DNA of 64,000 nucleotides from Mycolicibacterium mageritense (GTDB taxonomy: Bacteria; Actinomycetota; Actinomycetes; Mycobacteriales; Mycobacteriaceae): the NCBI RefSeq assembly GCF_010727475.1, contig NZ_AP022567.1, positions 2,728,001-2,792,000 of the forward strand, given 5' to 3'. Below the pieces are notes generated by a model. The model searched no databases. It saw nothing but the letters and a program-made list of their open reading frames with translations, and was not told the DNA's origin. The position numbers and the translations under genes were made by a program. Of the stretch, positions 1-8,653 are shown one piece after another; within the stretch, counting starts at the first letter, position 1; every line of letters begins with the position of its first letter.

Positions 1-1
1 G

Positions 2-907
2 ATGACCTGGCAGGGTGAGGGACTCGAGGCGCACTTCCGGCCGGGCTCGAGCCCCGCGTACCACATCGAACACCTCGAACGGAATCGTCCGATCGTCAAG
101 AAGGTCGTCGAATACGCGCAGGCGCTCGGACTGGACATGATCGAAGGCGACTACGAGGACGAGTTCCAGGTCGAGCTCAACTTCATGTACGACCGCGCGG
201 ACCTCACGGCCGACCGGCTGACCACTTACCGCCAGATCTGCAAGCAGGTCGCGCGCGAACTCGGCATCCAGGCCAGCTTCATGCCCAAACCCGCCACCGG
301 CATGATGGGCAACGGCTGCCACCACAACTTCAGCCTGTGGCGCGACGACGTCAACGTGCTGGAAGACCCGGACGTCACCGAGCTGCACCTGTCCGACGTC
401 GGAAAGCACGCGCTGGGCGGGCTGCTCGCCCACAGCGCAGGCGCGATGCTGGTCAATGGTTCGACGGTGAACTCCTACAAGCGGTATTGGGACGCAGGGC
501 AGTTCGCGCCGTCCCGCATCAACTGGGGCCTGGACAACAAGACGTGCACGGTGCGGTTGTCGGCCAATGGGCGCCTCGAATACAAGCTGCCCGACGCGAG
601 CGTGAACCCGTACCTGTCCCACGCCGTCATCCTGGCCGCGGTGGAGGACGGCATGAAGAACTCGATCGACCCGGGGCAGCCGACCAAGGGCTCGTCGTAC
701 GACACGCCGCAGGACGTGCGGTTCCCCGCATTGCCGCTGACCCTCGGCGAGGCCATCGACGCGTTCCGCGCCGACGATGTGCTCGCCCAGGCGTGCGGCC
801 CGAAGTTGTCCGAACTGCTCATCGACTTCCACGCCGACGAGTGGGCTCGGTTCTGTGGATACGTCACCGATTGGGAGCGCGACATGTACTGGGATGACAC
901 GCCGTGA
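2..907 (+). CDS. glutamine synthetase-like gamma-glutamyl ligase (5'-truncated)
   Basis: C-terminal 301 residues of a type I glutamine-synthetase fold; the N-terminal third lies before the window. Visible family blocks are the ATP/metal segment GNGCHHNFSLW (about residues 102-112), the NSYKRYW block near 157, and RLEYKLPDASVNPYL near 190-205, where GS normally has E-x-R. The family joins glutamate to ammonia or an amine using ATP. Two gamma-glutamyl hydrolase genes follow with 4-nt overlaps, so I infer a PuuA-like ligase that gamma-glutamylates an amine (polyamine or ethanolamine type) rather than an assimilatory GS. Its stop overlaps the next start. Substrate unknown. Confidence 0.85.
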   Translation: MTWQGEGLEAHFRPGSSPAYHIEHLERNRPIVKKVVEYAQALGLDMIEGDYEDEFQVELNFMYDRADLTADRLTTYRQICKQVARELGIQASFMPKPATGMMGNGCHHNFSLWRDDVNVLEDPDVTELHLSDVGKHALGGLLAHSAGAMLVNGSTVNSYKRYWDAGQFAPSRINWGLDNKTCTVRLSANGRLEYKLPDASVNPYLSHAVILAAVEDGMKNSIDPGQPTKGSSYDTPQDVRFPALPLTLGEAIDAFRADDVLAQACGPKLSELLIDFHADEWARFCGYVTDWERDMYWDDTP

Positions 908-1620
908 CCGGCGCATCGAAGCCACTGCGGCTGGCCTGCCTCGACGCAGAGGCGCCGCCCCTGTTCTCGCTGTGGACACCCGAAAACGGCCGCACGGGTT
1001 ACGAACCCGCGGTCGCCGAGGCCCTGGGCGACGAGCTGGGCCGGCCCGTCGAATGGGTCCGGGTGCCATGGGTCGACATGATCCCCGCGGTGCGCCGCGG
1101 CGATGCCGACGCCGTGCTGTGCGGCCAGGGCATCACTGCCGAGCGGCTGGCCCAGGTCGATTTCACGCGGCCGTATGCGATCTTTCACGAGGGTGTCCTG
1201 GTCCGGCGCGGCGCCGGCATCCACACCGCGGACGACCTCGTGGGCCGCAAGGTCGCGGCCATCGAGAACAGCACCAACATGGCCCTGGTCGAAACCTTCA
1301 CCGGCGCAGTGCCCGTGGCGTTCGGTCCGGGCTCCGACGACGTGTATGCCGACATGCTGGCGGCGCTGTCGAACAACGAAGTGGACGCGGTGGTCGACGA
1401 CGACGTCGTGTTCGTCCCGCTCGGCACCACGCACCCCGACTACGAACTCGCGTTCACGGTGCGGACCGCCAACAAGTGGGGCATCGCGGTGTCGAAGAAC
1501 CGGCCTGACACCTTGGCCGAGATCGACGGCGCGCTGGGCCGTCTCATCGACTCGGGCCGCCTGCGCGACGTGTGGAAGGAGTGGCTGCCGACCCTCGACT
1601 ACCCGTTCGGTGACGCATGA
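904..1620 (+). CDS. periplasmic-binding-fold (SBP_bac_3) protein without signal peptide
   Basis: 238 aa with the two-lobed amino-acid-binding fold: PLFSLWTPENGRTGYEPAVAEAL at the start (ligand lobe), then the VRRGDADAVLCGQGITAERLAQV block typical of ABC amino-acid binding proteins, and a closing helix RLRDVWKEWL. Unlike transporter receptors it has no Sec leader and no lipobox; translation starts immediately before the fold at a GTG that overlaps the upstream stop. No permease or ATPase is next to it. It sits in a tight operon between a gamma-glutamyl ligase and two gamma-glutamyl hydrolases, so a cytoplasmic ligand-binding or enzymatic role (cyclohexadienyl-dehydratase-like proteins share the fold) is possible. 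Function not assigned. Confidence 0.8.
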   Translation: MTGASKPLRLACLDAEAPPLFSLWTPENGRTGYEPAVAEALGDELGRPVEWVRVPWVDMIPAVRRGDADAVLCGQGITAERLAQVDFTRPYAIFHEGVLVRRGAGIHTADDLVGRKVAAIENSTNMALVETFTGAVPVAFGPGSDDVYADMLAALSNNEVDAVVDDDVVFVPLGTTHPDYELAFTVRTANKWGIAVSKNRPDTLAEIDGALGRLIDSGRLRDVWKEWLPTLDYPFGDA

Positions 1621-2330
1621 TCCGGCCGCTGGTGGCGGTCATCGGCCGGCGGGCCGCGCACGTGCCGATCCTGCGCTTCTCAGCGACCCTTGCCGCCGAG
1701 GCGATCTGTGAAGCGGTGTGGTCCGCGGGCGGCGAACCGGTGATCCTGCACGGGCCTGCGTGCGATCCGATCCTCGAATTGCCAGATCGCCTGGCGCAAT
1801 TCGACGGCGTGCTGCTGCCCGGCGGCGCCGATGTCGAACCGTGCCGCTACGGTGCCGTGCCGGCGCCCGAGACCACCGGCACGATGGCGTTCCAGGACGA
1901 TCTCGATATCGGTGTCACGCGTGCGGTGCTCGATCACGAGCTGCCCACCTTGGCCATCTGCCGCGGTATGCAGGTGCTCAACGTGGCGCTCGGCGGCAGT
2001 CTCACCCAACATGTGGTGGAGGAAGACACCCCACACCACAACGGAATTCACTCGGTCGACGTGACAGCGGGCTCACGGTTGCACGCGATCGTGGCTGCGG
2101 AGACCGTCGATGTCTCGTCGTACCACCACCAGGCGATCGACCGGCTCGGTGCGGGCCTGAGCGTCACCGCTGTCGCGGCCGACGGGGTGGTGGAGGCCGT
2201 CGAGCACTCCCGCGCCGACGTCATCGCCGTGCAATGGCATCCCGAAGACCGCCACGCGACGTCGGCGACCGACGCGGCCTTGTTCGCCGATCTCGTCGAC
2301 CGCGCCCGCAAACGGAAGGAAACCAGATGA
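1617..2330 (+). CDS. class I glutamine amidotransferase / gamma-glutamyl hydrolase (peptidase C26), copy 1
   Basis: 237 aa, PuuD-like. The nucleophile elbow AICRGMQVLNVALGG places Cys at residue 115, and the HHQAIDRLG and VQWHPED segments supply the catalytic His. GVLLPGGADVEP near residue 65 is the usual oxyanion region. The family hydrolyses gamma-glutamyl amides, for example gamma-glutamyl-GABA, in the cytoplasm. The ATG overlaps the stop of the binding-fold protein and its own stop overlaps the next gene, so translation is coupled. Together with the upstream ligase it fits a pathway in which an amine is glutamylated, oxidised and released. Confidence 0.88.
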   Translation: MIRPLVAVIGRRAAHVPILRFSATLAAEAICEAVWSAGGEPVILHGPACDPILELPDRLAQFDGVLLPGGADVEPCRYGAVPAPETTGTMAFQDDLDIGVTRAVLDHELPTLAICRGMQVLNVALGGSLTQHVVEEDTPHHNGIHSVDVTAGSRLHAIVAAETVDVSSYHHQAIDRLGAGLSVTAVAADGVVEAVEHSRADVIAVQWHPEDRHATSATDAALFADLVDRARKRKETR

Positions 2331-3136
2331 CCGACCGGGTCCACGTGTCGGATGTGACTCCGCAGCTGCCTCCCCCCGAGACGCCCCGCGCGCAGGTGTG
2401 CGTGCTGGCGTCGCTCAACTTCCCCGGCATCAGTGCCGAGGACGTGGGACTGATCCGCCGGTTCACCCGTCTGGCATTGACGACACTGCTCGAGCTCGGG
2501 GCCGGCTATGAGCTGTGGGACACCACCGAACCGCTCGACAATCCTTCGGGTGCAGGGGAGTTCGACGGCCTGCTGCTGCTCGGTGGCGGCGACATCGACG
2601 GCAGCTGCTACGGCATGAGTGCACCGAACCCAGCCGCGTACGGCGTCGACGCCCGTGCCGACCGCGACGCGTTCGCGGCCATCGAGGCCGCCGCCGCGGC
2701 CGATCGCCCGATCTTCGGCATCTGCCGGGGCTCGCAGCTGCTCAACGTCGCCCGCGGCGGGACGATCGTCGGTGACATCGTCGACTACAAGCTGCACCAC
2801 GGCGCACCTGGCGAGCCGACGTTCGTCGACGAGCCGATCGACGTCGTGACCGGCACCCGATTGGCCGCGATCCTCGGCACCGACCGGATCACGGGTCGGT
2901 CCGGGCACCATCAGGCGGTCGACCGGGTCGGCGACGGATTGGTCGTCGCGGCCTGCGCGCTCGACGGCGTCGTCGAAGGCATCGAGGATCCGGACCGCTT
3001 CTACCTCGGCGTGCAGTGGCACCCCGAGGACGAGGACGGGCCTGCGGCAGACCGGCAGCGGCTGTTCAGCGCGTTCGTAGACGCGGCCGAGCTGTCCCGC
3101 AAGGCCAGTGCGGCCCCGGTCGCGGCCTGCGACTGA
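2327..3136 (+). CDS. class I glutamine amidotransferase / gamma-glutamyl hydrolase (peptidase C26), copy 2
   Basis: 269 aa from the ATG that overlaps the upstream TGA (ATGA), preceded by GGAAGGA. Nucleophile Cys133 is in GICRGSQLLNVARGG; LLLLGGGDIDGSCYG is the oxyanion region; HHQAVDRVGDGL and VQWHPEDE carry the His. It resembles its neighbour in all motifs but has a longer N-terminus, so this is a tandem paralogous pair within one operon. It probably acts on a different gamma-glutamyl amide or as a heteromeric partner. It is the last gene of the operon; a convergent acyl-CoA dehydrogenase ends 3 nt away. Confidence 0.88.
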   Translation: MTDRVHVSDVTPQLPPPETPRAQVCVLASLNFPGISAEDVGLIRRFTRLALTTLLELGAGYELWDTTEPLDNPSGAGEFDGLLLLGGGDIDGSCYGMSAPNPAAYGVDARADRDAFAAIEAAAAADRPIFGICRGSQLLNVARGGTIVGDIVDYKLHHGAPGEPTFVDEPIDVVTGTRLAAILGTDRITGRSGHHQAVDRVGDGLVVAACALDGVVEGIEDPDRFYLGVQWHPEDEDGPAADRQRLFSAFVDAAELSRKASAAPVAACD

Positions 3137-3139
3137 GCC

Positions 3140-4351
3140 TCAGCGGATCGCCAGACCCGTCACAGCACGAGAGATGACCAGCCGCTGGATCTCGCTGGTG
3201 CCTTCGAAGATCGTGAAGATCTTGGCGTCGCGGTGCATGCGCTCGACGGGATAGTCCCGCGTGTAACCGTTGCCGCCAAGGATCTGGATGGCCTCGTCGG
3301 TGACGTACACCGCGGTCTCGCTGGCCACGAGCTTGGCCATCGAGCCCTCCGCGGCCTCGAACGGCACGTTGTTGCGGGCCATCCAGCCGGCCCGCCACAC
3401 CAGCAGCCGGGCCGCGTCGATCCGGCTCTTCATATCCGCGAGCTTGAACGCCACAGCTTGGAACTCGCCGATCTTGCGCCCGAACTGCTCACGCTGGCAG
3501 GCGTATTCGAGGGCGTACTCGTAGGCCGCGCGGGCCACGCCGACCGCCATCGCGCCCACGGTCGGCCGCGTACGTTCGAAGGTCTTCATGGCTGCCTGCC
3601 CGCGGGCCGATGCACCCGATTTGACCCGTGCGATACGGTCCTCGAACTTCTCGCGCCCACCCAGGATCATGTCCTCGGGGAGACGGACGTTGTCGAGCAC
3701 GACCTCGGCCGTGTGCGACGCGCGGATGCCGTGCTTCTTGAACTTCTGCCCCTGCGTCAGGCCGTGCGTGTCCGGCGGGATGATGAACGTGGCCTGACCG
3801 CGGGAGCCGAGTTCGGGATAGACCGAGGCGACGACGATGTGCACGTTGGCGATACCGCCGTTGGTGGCCCAGGTCTTGGTGCCGTTGAGCACCCATTCGC
3901 GGGTCGCCTCGTCGAACCGGGCCCGCGCACGGATCGCGCCGACGTCGGAACCGGCATCCGGCTCGGACGAGCAGAACGCGCCGAGCTTGGGATCGCCCGG
4001 CGTCCCGAACATCTCGGGCAGCCAGCGGCCGAGCTGCTCGGGAGTTCCGTTGCCGGCCAACGCCGCCGCGGCCAGGCCGGTGCCCAGGATGGACAGCGCG
4101 ATGCCTGCGTCACCCCAGAACAGTTCCTCGAACACCGTGAGCATGCCCAGTCCTGAGGGCTCGGCGGCCTGCTGCGCGAACAGCTCGGGTGAGTACAGGC
4201 CCACCTTGGCCGCCTCCTGGATGATGGGCCAGGGGGTTTCCTCCCGCTCGTCCCATTCGGCGGCTGCCGGCCGGATGATCTCGGCCGCGAACTGATGCAC
4301 CCAGTCCCGCACCTCGATCACATCGTCGCTCGGCTGCAGTGAGAACGTCAT
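3140..4351 (-). CDS. acyl-CoA dehydrogenase
   Basis: 403 aa FAD-dependent dehydrogenase that introduces the alpha,beta double bond in an acyl-CoA. Visible blocks are LGAFCSSEPDAGSDVGAI (substrate/FAD loop), WVLNGTKTWATNGG (FAD), REQFGRKIGEFQAV, and the C-terminal GGNGYTRDYPVERMHRDAK followed by FEGTSEIQ, whose Glu is the catalytic base in most family members. The ATG at 4351 has AGGAG seven bases upstream. The TetR gene lies 26 nt upstream on the same strand, so they form one operon. Chain-length specificity cannot be read from sequence. Confidence 0.92.
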   Translation of the reverse strand: MTFSLQPSDDVIEVRDWVHQFAAEIIRPAAAEWDEREETPWPIIQEAAKVGLYSPELFAQQAAEPSGLGMLTVFEELFWGDAGIALSILGTGLAAAALAGNGTPEQLGRWLPEMFGTPGDPKLGAFCSSEPDAGSDVGAIRARARFDEATREWVLNGTKTWATNGGIANVHIVVASVYPELGSRGQATFIIPPDTHGLTQGQKFKKHGIRASHTAEVVLDNVRLPEDMILGGREKFEDRIARVKSGASARGQAAMKTFERTRPTVGAMAVGVARAAYEYALEYACQREQFGRKIGEFQAVAFKLADMKSRIDAARLLVWRAGWMARNNVPFEAAEGSMAKLVASETAVYVTDEAIQILGGNGYTRDYPVERMHRDAKIFTIFEGTSEIQRLVISRAVTGLAIR

Positions 4352-4377
4352 TGATACTCCTCGAAAAGGATTGATGG

Positions 4378-4989
4378 TCAGCGCTTCTTCTTGATCGTGT
4401 GCCGCTCCAGCACACTGGTGGTTTGGTCGACCCACGCCTCGAAGAAGCGTCGGTCGTCGACGTTGCCTGGGCTGCGCGCGGTGAGCGCCCGCAGCGACGC
4501 GTAGTACGACAGCGACGCGATGGCCACCGCGGCGGTCGCGGCGGGGTCGGGGATCCGGGTGCGGCCCGCGTTGTTGGACGCCGTGAGTTCGTCGGCGAAC
4601 CGTTGATAGGCGTTGTCGGTGATCACCTGCCATGACTGTTCGTCGAGCTCGCCCAGCTCGTCGGGCTCACGCAGCATGACGCGCAGCAGCTCCTCGCTTT
4701 CGGTGAGGTTGCGCCAGATGAGCTCGCCCGCGGCACGGACGGCTTCTTCGACCGAGCGCGGTGTGCCCGCGTCGTACTGCTCGCGCGCGGTCACGATGCC
4801 CTCGAGACGGCTGGTCACCGCGGCCTCGAGGAGTGCGCGCTTGGACGAGAAATGTTTGTAGAGCGCTCCGGATCCGGGTGCCAGGCCGCAGGCCTGCTGG
4901 ATGTCGGCAACCGACGTCGCGGCATAGCCCTTGGCCGCGAACAGCTCGAGGGCTGCCGCGAGGAGCTGGTCACGTGTCGAGCCGGACAT
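4378..4989 (-). CDS. TetR-family repressor of the acyl-CoA dehydrogenase operon
   Basis: 203 aa from ATG 4989. The N-terminal DNA-binding domain is canonical: DQLLAAALELFAAKGYAATSVADIQQACG, then ALYKHFSSKRALL as recognition helix and tail. An earlier in-frame start at 5013 would put a 20-bp palindrome inside the coding region; I prefer 4989, which leaves the palindrome as an operator directly against the start codon. It is co-transcribed with the acyl-CoA dehydrogenase and probably autoregulates in response to an acyl-CoA or fatty acid (inference from context). Confidence 0.88.
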   Translation of the reverse strand: MSGSTRDQLLAAALELFAAKGYAATSVADIQQACGLAPGSGALYKHFSSKRALLEAAVTSRLEGIVTAREQYDAGTPRSVEEAVRAAGELIWRNLTESEELLRVMLREPDELGELDEQSWQVITDNAYQRFADELTASNNAGRTRIPDPAATAAVAIASLSYYASLRALTARSPGNVDDRRFFEAWVDQTTSVLERHTIKKKR

Positions 4990-4990
4990 G

Positions 4991-5010
4991 GTGAGAGAGT
5001 ACTCACTCAC
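4991..5010. promoter_or_regulatory. TetR operator (20-bp palindrome)
   Basis: GTGAGAGAGTACTCACTCAC is a palindrome with one mismatched pair (positions 6 and 15). It abuts the start codon of the TetR gene. Size, symmetry and position are those of an autoregulatory TetR site. Confidence 0.7.
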
Positions 5011-5199
5011 CACCGCGACAGCAAAGAATTGTCAAATTTTGGGAGTGTGAAATACGTCTCTGTCTAGGAACTTTCGGTGTGCGAGAGCCCTGCAGCAGGG
5101 ATCCTTAGCTTGTTCACGGCCAACTCGACGGCATCGCCTCAGTTTGGCCGAGCACGCTGGGCACGTAGTCGAAGTGTCGTGAAGCTCTTCTGGAGGGCA

Positions 5200-5430
5200 A
5201 TGATGATGACGACAAATGCTGCCAACGCGACGGTCATCGAGTTGGCAACCCATCCTGTCTGGCGCGCGTCGCGGCGGTACTCGCGCGAGCTCGCCGAGGC
5301 CATGCGTCGTCATCCGTCGTCGTATCGGCCCGAGCCGGAAGGTGAAACGCTCGACGCCCAGGCCCTGCCCCGGGTTCCCCAACTCGCGTGTGTGCGGGCC
5401 CCTCGACTGACACTGGCCGAGCGGGACTGA
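5200..5430 (+). CDS. small hypothetical protein
   Basis: 76 aa starting MMMTTNAANATVIELATHP at an ATG with TGGAGG eight bases upstream. It is basic in the middle (WRASRRYSRELAEAMRRHP), has no membrane segment or signal peptide, and ends 4 nt before the convergent aldolase gene. No family recognised. The ribosome-binding site and spacing are the main reasons to call it real. Confidence 0.5.
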   Translation: MMMTTNAANATVIELATHPVWRASRRYSRELAEAMRRHPSSYRPEPEGETLDAQALPRVPQLACVRAPRLTLAERD

Positions 5431-5434
5431 CGCG

Positions 5435-6094
5435 TCAGGCCCGCGTCGCCTTCTGGCCGTAACTCGCCAACCGTCGTCCGACCTCGGCGATCTCGTCGTC
5501 GCCGAGCACCCGCACGGGTGCCCCGGTGGCCATGGCCCGCAACTGGACGTCACAGATGTACTCCAGGTAGGGCACCAGGTTGAGCACCTTCGGCAGCGCC
5601 TGGCCGGCCAGGACCGCGCCGTGGTTGCCCATGAGCGCCGCGGTCCGATCGCGAAGTGCCTCAGTCACGTTGTCCGCCAACTGCTGTGTGCCGAACGTGG
5701 CGTACGGCGCGACGCGCACCGCGCCGCCGAACATCGCCGAGTAGTAGTGCGACGCCGGCACGACATCGGTGACGGTCGACAGTGCGGTCGACGCCGGTGC
5801 GTGCGTGTGCACGATAGCCGTGTGGTCGGTCTGCCGATAGACCGCAAGGTGCAGGGCCAGTTCACTCGACGGTGCCAGGACCGCGTCGACAGGGTTGCCG
5901 TCGAGGTCGTGAATTCCGACGTCCCGCGCTGACATCGCCTCGTAGTCAACGCCGCTGGGCGAGATCACCACCAGGTCGCCGACCCGGATCGACACGTTGC
6001 CCGCGGTGCCCACCACAAGCCCTGACCGGCTGAGGAACTGGCACGCGTCGACCACCTGCTGCCGCTCGTCGCCGAGCCGAAGTTCGGTGCTCAT
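5435..6094 (-). CDS. class II (zinc) aldolase/adducin-family sugar-phosphate aldolase
   Basis: 219 aa, L-fuculose/L-ribulose-phosphate aldolase family. Seen in order: GNVSIR, SPSGVDY, SSELALHLAVYR (catalytic Glu), VHTHAPAS (two zinc His) and MGNHGAVL (third His region). Members split or epimerise ketose phosphates in the cytoplasm. It is the last gene of a four-gene operon; its ATG overlaps the dehydrogenase stop. With an upstream FGGY kinase and a polyol-type dehydrogenase, it most likely cleaves the phosphorylated ketose to DHAP or glyceraldehyde-3-P plus an aldehyde. The sugar is not identifiable. Confidence 0.88.
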   Translation of the reverse strand: MSTELRLGDERQQVVDACQFLSRSGLVVGTAGNVSIRVGDLVVISPSGVDYEAMSARDVGIHDLDGNPVDAVLAPSSELALHLAVYRQTDHTAIVHTHAPASTALSTVTDVVPASHYYSAMFGGAVRVAPYATFGTQQLADNVTEALRDRTAALMGNHGAVLAGQALPKVLNLVPYLEYICDVQLRAMATGAPVRVLGDDEIAEVGRRLASYGQKATRA

Positions 6095-7128
6095 GGCTCG
6101 AGGATGTATTTCGATCCGCGGCCCGCGGCCATGTCTTCGAGGCTCGGCACCAGCGCGTCGAGTGGCCGGCGCTCGGTCACCAGCATCGAGCCGTCGACCT
6201 TGCGGCTGGCGAGCAGCTCCACCGCGACGCGGACGTAGTCAGGCGTGTGGTGGAAAACCCCCTTGAGCGTGTACTCCTCGTAGTGCATGGCGCTGGAGTC
6301 CACGGAAAACGGTGCACCCTTGGGTGTTCCGCCGAACAGCACGGCCGTGGCGCCGGGGCGCAACGTGCGCACGGTCTGCTCCCAGACCTGCGGCAGGCCC
6401 ACGGCCTCGATGCCGACGTCCGCGCCCCGGCCGTGCGGTGTGCGGCTCTTGATCAGTGCGACCCGGTCCTCGAAGTCCGCAACGCCGGACAGGTCGACGG
6501 TCTCCACGGCGCCTGCCAGTTTGGCCTGATCCAGCCGCCACGGCGACTGGTCGACCGAGATCACGTTGGCTCCGCGCAGCGTCGACAGCCGCACGAACAT
6601 CAACCCGATCGGTCCGGCGCCGTGCACCACCACGGTGTCGCCCAACTGGATGCCCGTCTCGGCCATGCCGTGCACCACGGTGGCCAGCGGCTCGAGCGGC
6701 GCCGCATCGGCGAAGTCCAGGTCGTCGGGCAGCCGGTAGGTGTTCCGCGCGACGATCGCGGCCGGGATGATCACCTCTTCGGCAAACGCGCCGTTGAGGA
6801 ATTCCAGGTTCTCGCACAGGCTTTGGCGTCCGCGGATGCACGCCCAGCAGTACCCGCACGGCACGGTGTTGGCGGCTGTCACGCGATCGCCGACGGCAAA
6901 CGTGTCGACACCGTCGCCGACTGCCGTGACGACGCCGGCGAACTCGTGACCGAAACGCGAAGGCAGCGTGGGGAAGAGCTTGGGATGCCCGCGCCGATAG
7001 GACTTGAGGTCGGTGCCGCACGTCGCGGCGGCCTTCACCTCGACGAGGATCTCGCCGGGTGCCGGCTGGGCCGACGGCACGTCCTCCAGCTGTAGCTCGC
7101 CGGGCCCGTAGAACATGGCCGCTCTCAT
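6091..7128 (-). CDS. zinc-dependent medium-chain alcohol/polyol dehydrogenase
   Basis: 345 aa MDR-family enzyme. The catalytic zinc ligands lie in CGTDLK and GHEFAGVV; the structural zinc site is CGYCWACIRGRQSLC with four cysteines; the Rossmann motif is VHGAGPIGLM. This is the sorbitol/threonine/xylitol dehydrogenase group, oxidising a secondary alcohol of a polyol with NAD(P). ATG 7128 has GAGGAG upstream and overlaps the kinase stop, and its own stop overlaps the aldolase start, so the three genes are translationally coupled. Confidence 0.9.
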   Translation of the reverse strand: MRAAMFYGPGELQLEDVPSAQPAPGEILVEVKAAATCGTDLKSYRRGHPKLFPTLPSRFGHEFAGVVTAVGDGVDTFAVGDRVTAANTVPCGYCWACIRGRQSLCENLEFLNGAFAEEVIIPAAIVARNTYRLPDDLDFADAAPLEPLATVVHGMAETGIQLGDTVVVHGAGPIGLMFVRLSTLRGANVISVDQSPWRLDQAKLAGAVETVDLSGVADFEDRVALIKSRTPHGRGADVGIEAVGLPQVWEQTVRTLRPGATAVLFGGTPKGAPFSVDSSAMHYEEYTLKGVFHHTPDYVRVAVELLASRKVDGSMLVTERRPLDALVPSLEDMAAGRGSKYILEP

Positions 7129-8651
7129 CGTTGCTCTCCTCGTGTGTCGTCGTGCCGGCCCAGATCGTGCAGGCTGTGCAGCAGGTCGTGCGTTTCGGTG
7201 TAGAGGCGTTGGTACAGCGCGCGCAGCCGGGCGTATTCGGCTGCCTCGGCCACGCGGGGCTCGACCACGGTGTCGGTGCGGGCCAGCGCGGCGGCGGCCT
7301 CGGGGATCGAGCCGAAATGGCCGATCGCCGTGAGGGCGATCGCGGCCGCGCCGAGCGCGCTGACCTCGCCGGAGGCGCACACCTCCAACGGGCGGTCGAA
7401 CACGTCGGCCAGGATCTGGGTCCACAGCGGGCTGCGTGCGCCGCCGCCCATCGCCCGGATCACGTCGACCCGGCCGCCGCGGGCCGCCTCGAGCCCGTCG
7501 AGCTGCATGCGCAGTTCGAAGGCGATGCCTTCGAGCAGCGAGCGGTAGAAATGCGCCTTGGTGTGGCAGCCCTGCCAGCCGAGCGTGATCCCGGATGCCT
7601 GGCTGTTCCAGTGCGGGGTCTGCGCGCCGTTCCAGTAGGGCAGCGTCAGCAGGCGCTCACTGCCCACGGGAAGCGCCGCGGCGTCCCGTTCGAGGCGCGG
7701 ATCGGGCGCACCTGCGAGCTCGGGGTCGCCGAACTCGGTGCGGAACCACGTCGGCAGGTAGGTGCCGGACGAGCTGAACGTCTCGGCCGTGGTCTGGCCG
7801 GGCATCGCCGAGATCATCGACCGGTAGGCGCGTGACGGCAGGTATGACGTTGTCTCGCTGCCGATCACCACCGCGGTGCCGAGCACGAGGTACGCCGCGC
7901 CCGGGTCGGTCACGGCCAGGCCCAGCCCGGCGGCCTGGCCGTCGCCGGTGCCCGCCACCACCACCGTGTCGGGGCGCAGTCCCCACCGGTCGGAGACGTC
8001 GGGCCGCAACGGTCCCAACGAAGCACCCGCGGGCACGAGATCCGGCAGCTGTGCACGGTGCAACCCTGCGAGCGCGAGCAGTTCGTCGCTGTAATCACCG
8101 GTGGCCTGGTCGATCAACGCGAGCGGATCCACCGACGCGGTGCTCGACACCCATCGGCCCGTCATGGCGTGCGTGAGGTAGGTGTGGACATCGGTGACCC
8201 GGTGACAGCGCGCCATGGTGTCGGGTTCGTGATCGCGCAGCCACAGCAGCTTGTAGAGGCCCGGGGTGATGTCGGCGGGCTTGCCGGACAGCAGCTCGAC
8301 GCGTTGCGTGCCATAGCGCCGGGCTTCGGCGTCGGCGCGGCCGTCCATCCACAGGATCGCAGGCCGGATCGGCTGCTCGTCGGCGTCGAGGCACACGAAT
8401 GTCTCGCGTTGGTGCGTCACGCAGATGGCGGTGACCGCGCTCCTGTCGTCAATCTCGCCGAGTGCCTGCTGCACGGCCCCGTCGGTGGCGGCCCACCAGT
8501 CCGGCGCGTGTTGTTCGAACCAGTGCGGCGCCGGGGTCTGGGTGTCCAGGGCTTGCGCGCCTGTGCCCACCAGGGCGCCCGTGGCGTCCACGACGATGGC
8601 CTTGGCCGCGGTCGTCGAGCAGTCGACCGCGATCACGAGCGGGGACGCCAT
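7125..8651 (-). CDS. FGGY-family carbohydrate kinase (xylulokinase-like)
   Basis: 508 aa, close to the family's usual length. The N-terminal ATPase lobe begins VIAVDCSTTAAKAIVVDATG; ILWMDGRADAEARR contains the conserved Asp region; the C-terminal FGGY signature is IRAMGGGARSPLWTQIL. The enzyme phosphorylates a ketose such as xylulose or ribulose with ATP. Its start is 2 nt after the regulator's stop. Context (dehydrogenase plus class II aldolase) suggests polyol to ketose to ketose phosphate to C2 or C3 fragments. Confidence 0.88.
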   Translation of the reverse strand: MASPLVIAVDCSTTAAKAIVVDATGALVGTGAQALDTQTPAPHWFEQHAPDWWAATDGAVQQALGEIDDRSAVTAICVTHQRETFVCLDADEQPIRPAILWMDGRADAEARRYGTQRVELLSGKPADITPGLYKLLWLRDHEPDTMARCHRVTDVHTYLTHAMTGRWVSSTASVDPLALIDQATGDYSDELLALAGLHRAQLPDLVPAGASLGPLRPDVSDRWGLRPDTVVVAGTGDGQAAGLGLAVTDPGAAYLVLGTAVVIGSETTSYLPSRAYRSMISAMPGQTTAETFSSSGTYLPTWFRTEFGDPELAGAPDPRLERDAAALPVGSERLLTLPYWNGAQTPHWNSQASGITLGWQGCHTKAHFYRSLLEGIAFELRMQLDGLEAARGGRVDVIRAMGGGARSPLWTQILADVFDRPLEVCASGEVSALGAAAIALTAIGHFGSIPEAAAALARTDTVVEPRVAEAAEYARLRALYQRLYTETHDLLHSLHDLGRHDDTRGEQR

Positions 8652-8653
8652 CG

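Noticed and set aside
475..1434. 319-codon minus-strand frame
   Set aside because: It lies antisense across two well-supported genes with family motifs; long antisense frames are expected at this GC content.
5032..5553. 173-codon minus-strand frame upstream of the aldolase
   Set aside because: It overlaps the small plus-strand gene and the aldolase 3' end, lacks a ribosome-binding site and has shadow-like composition.
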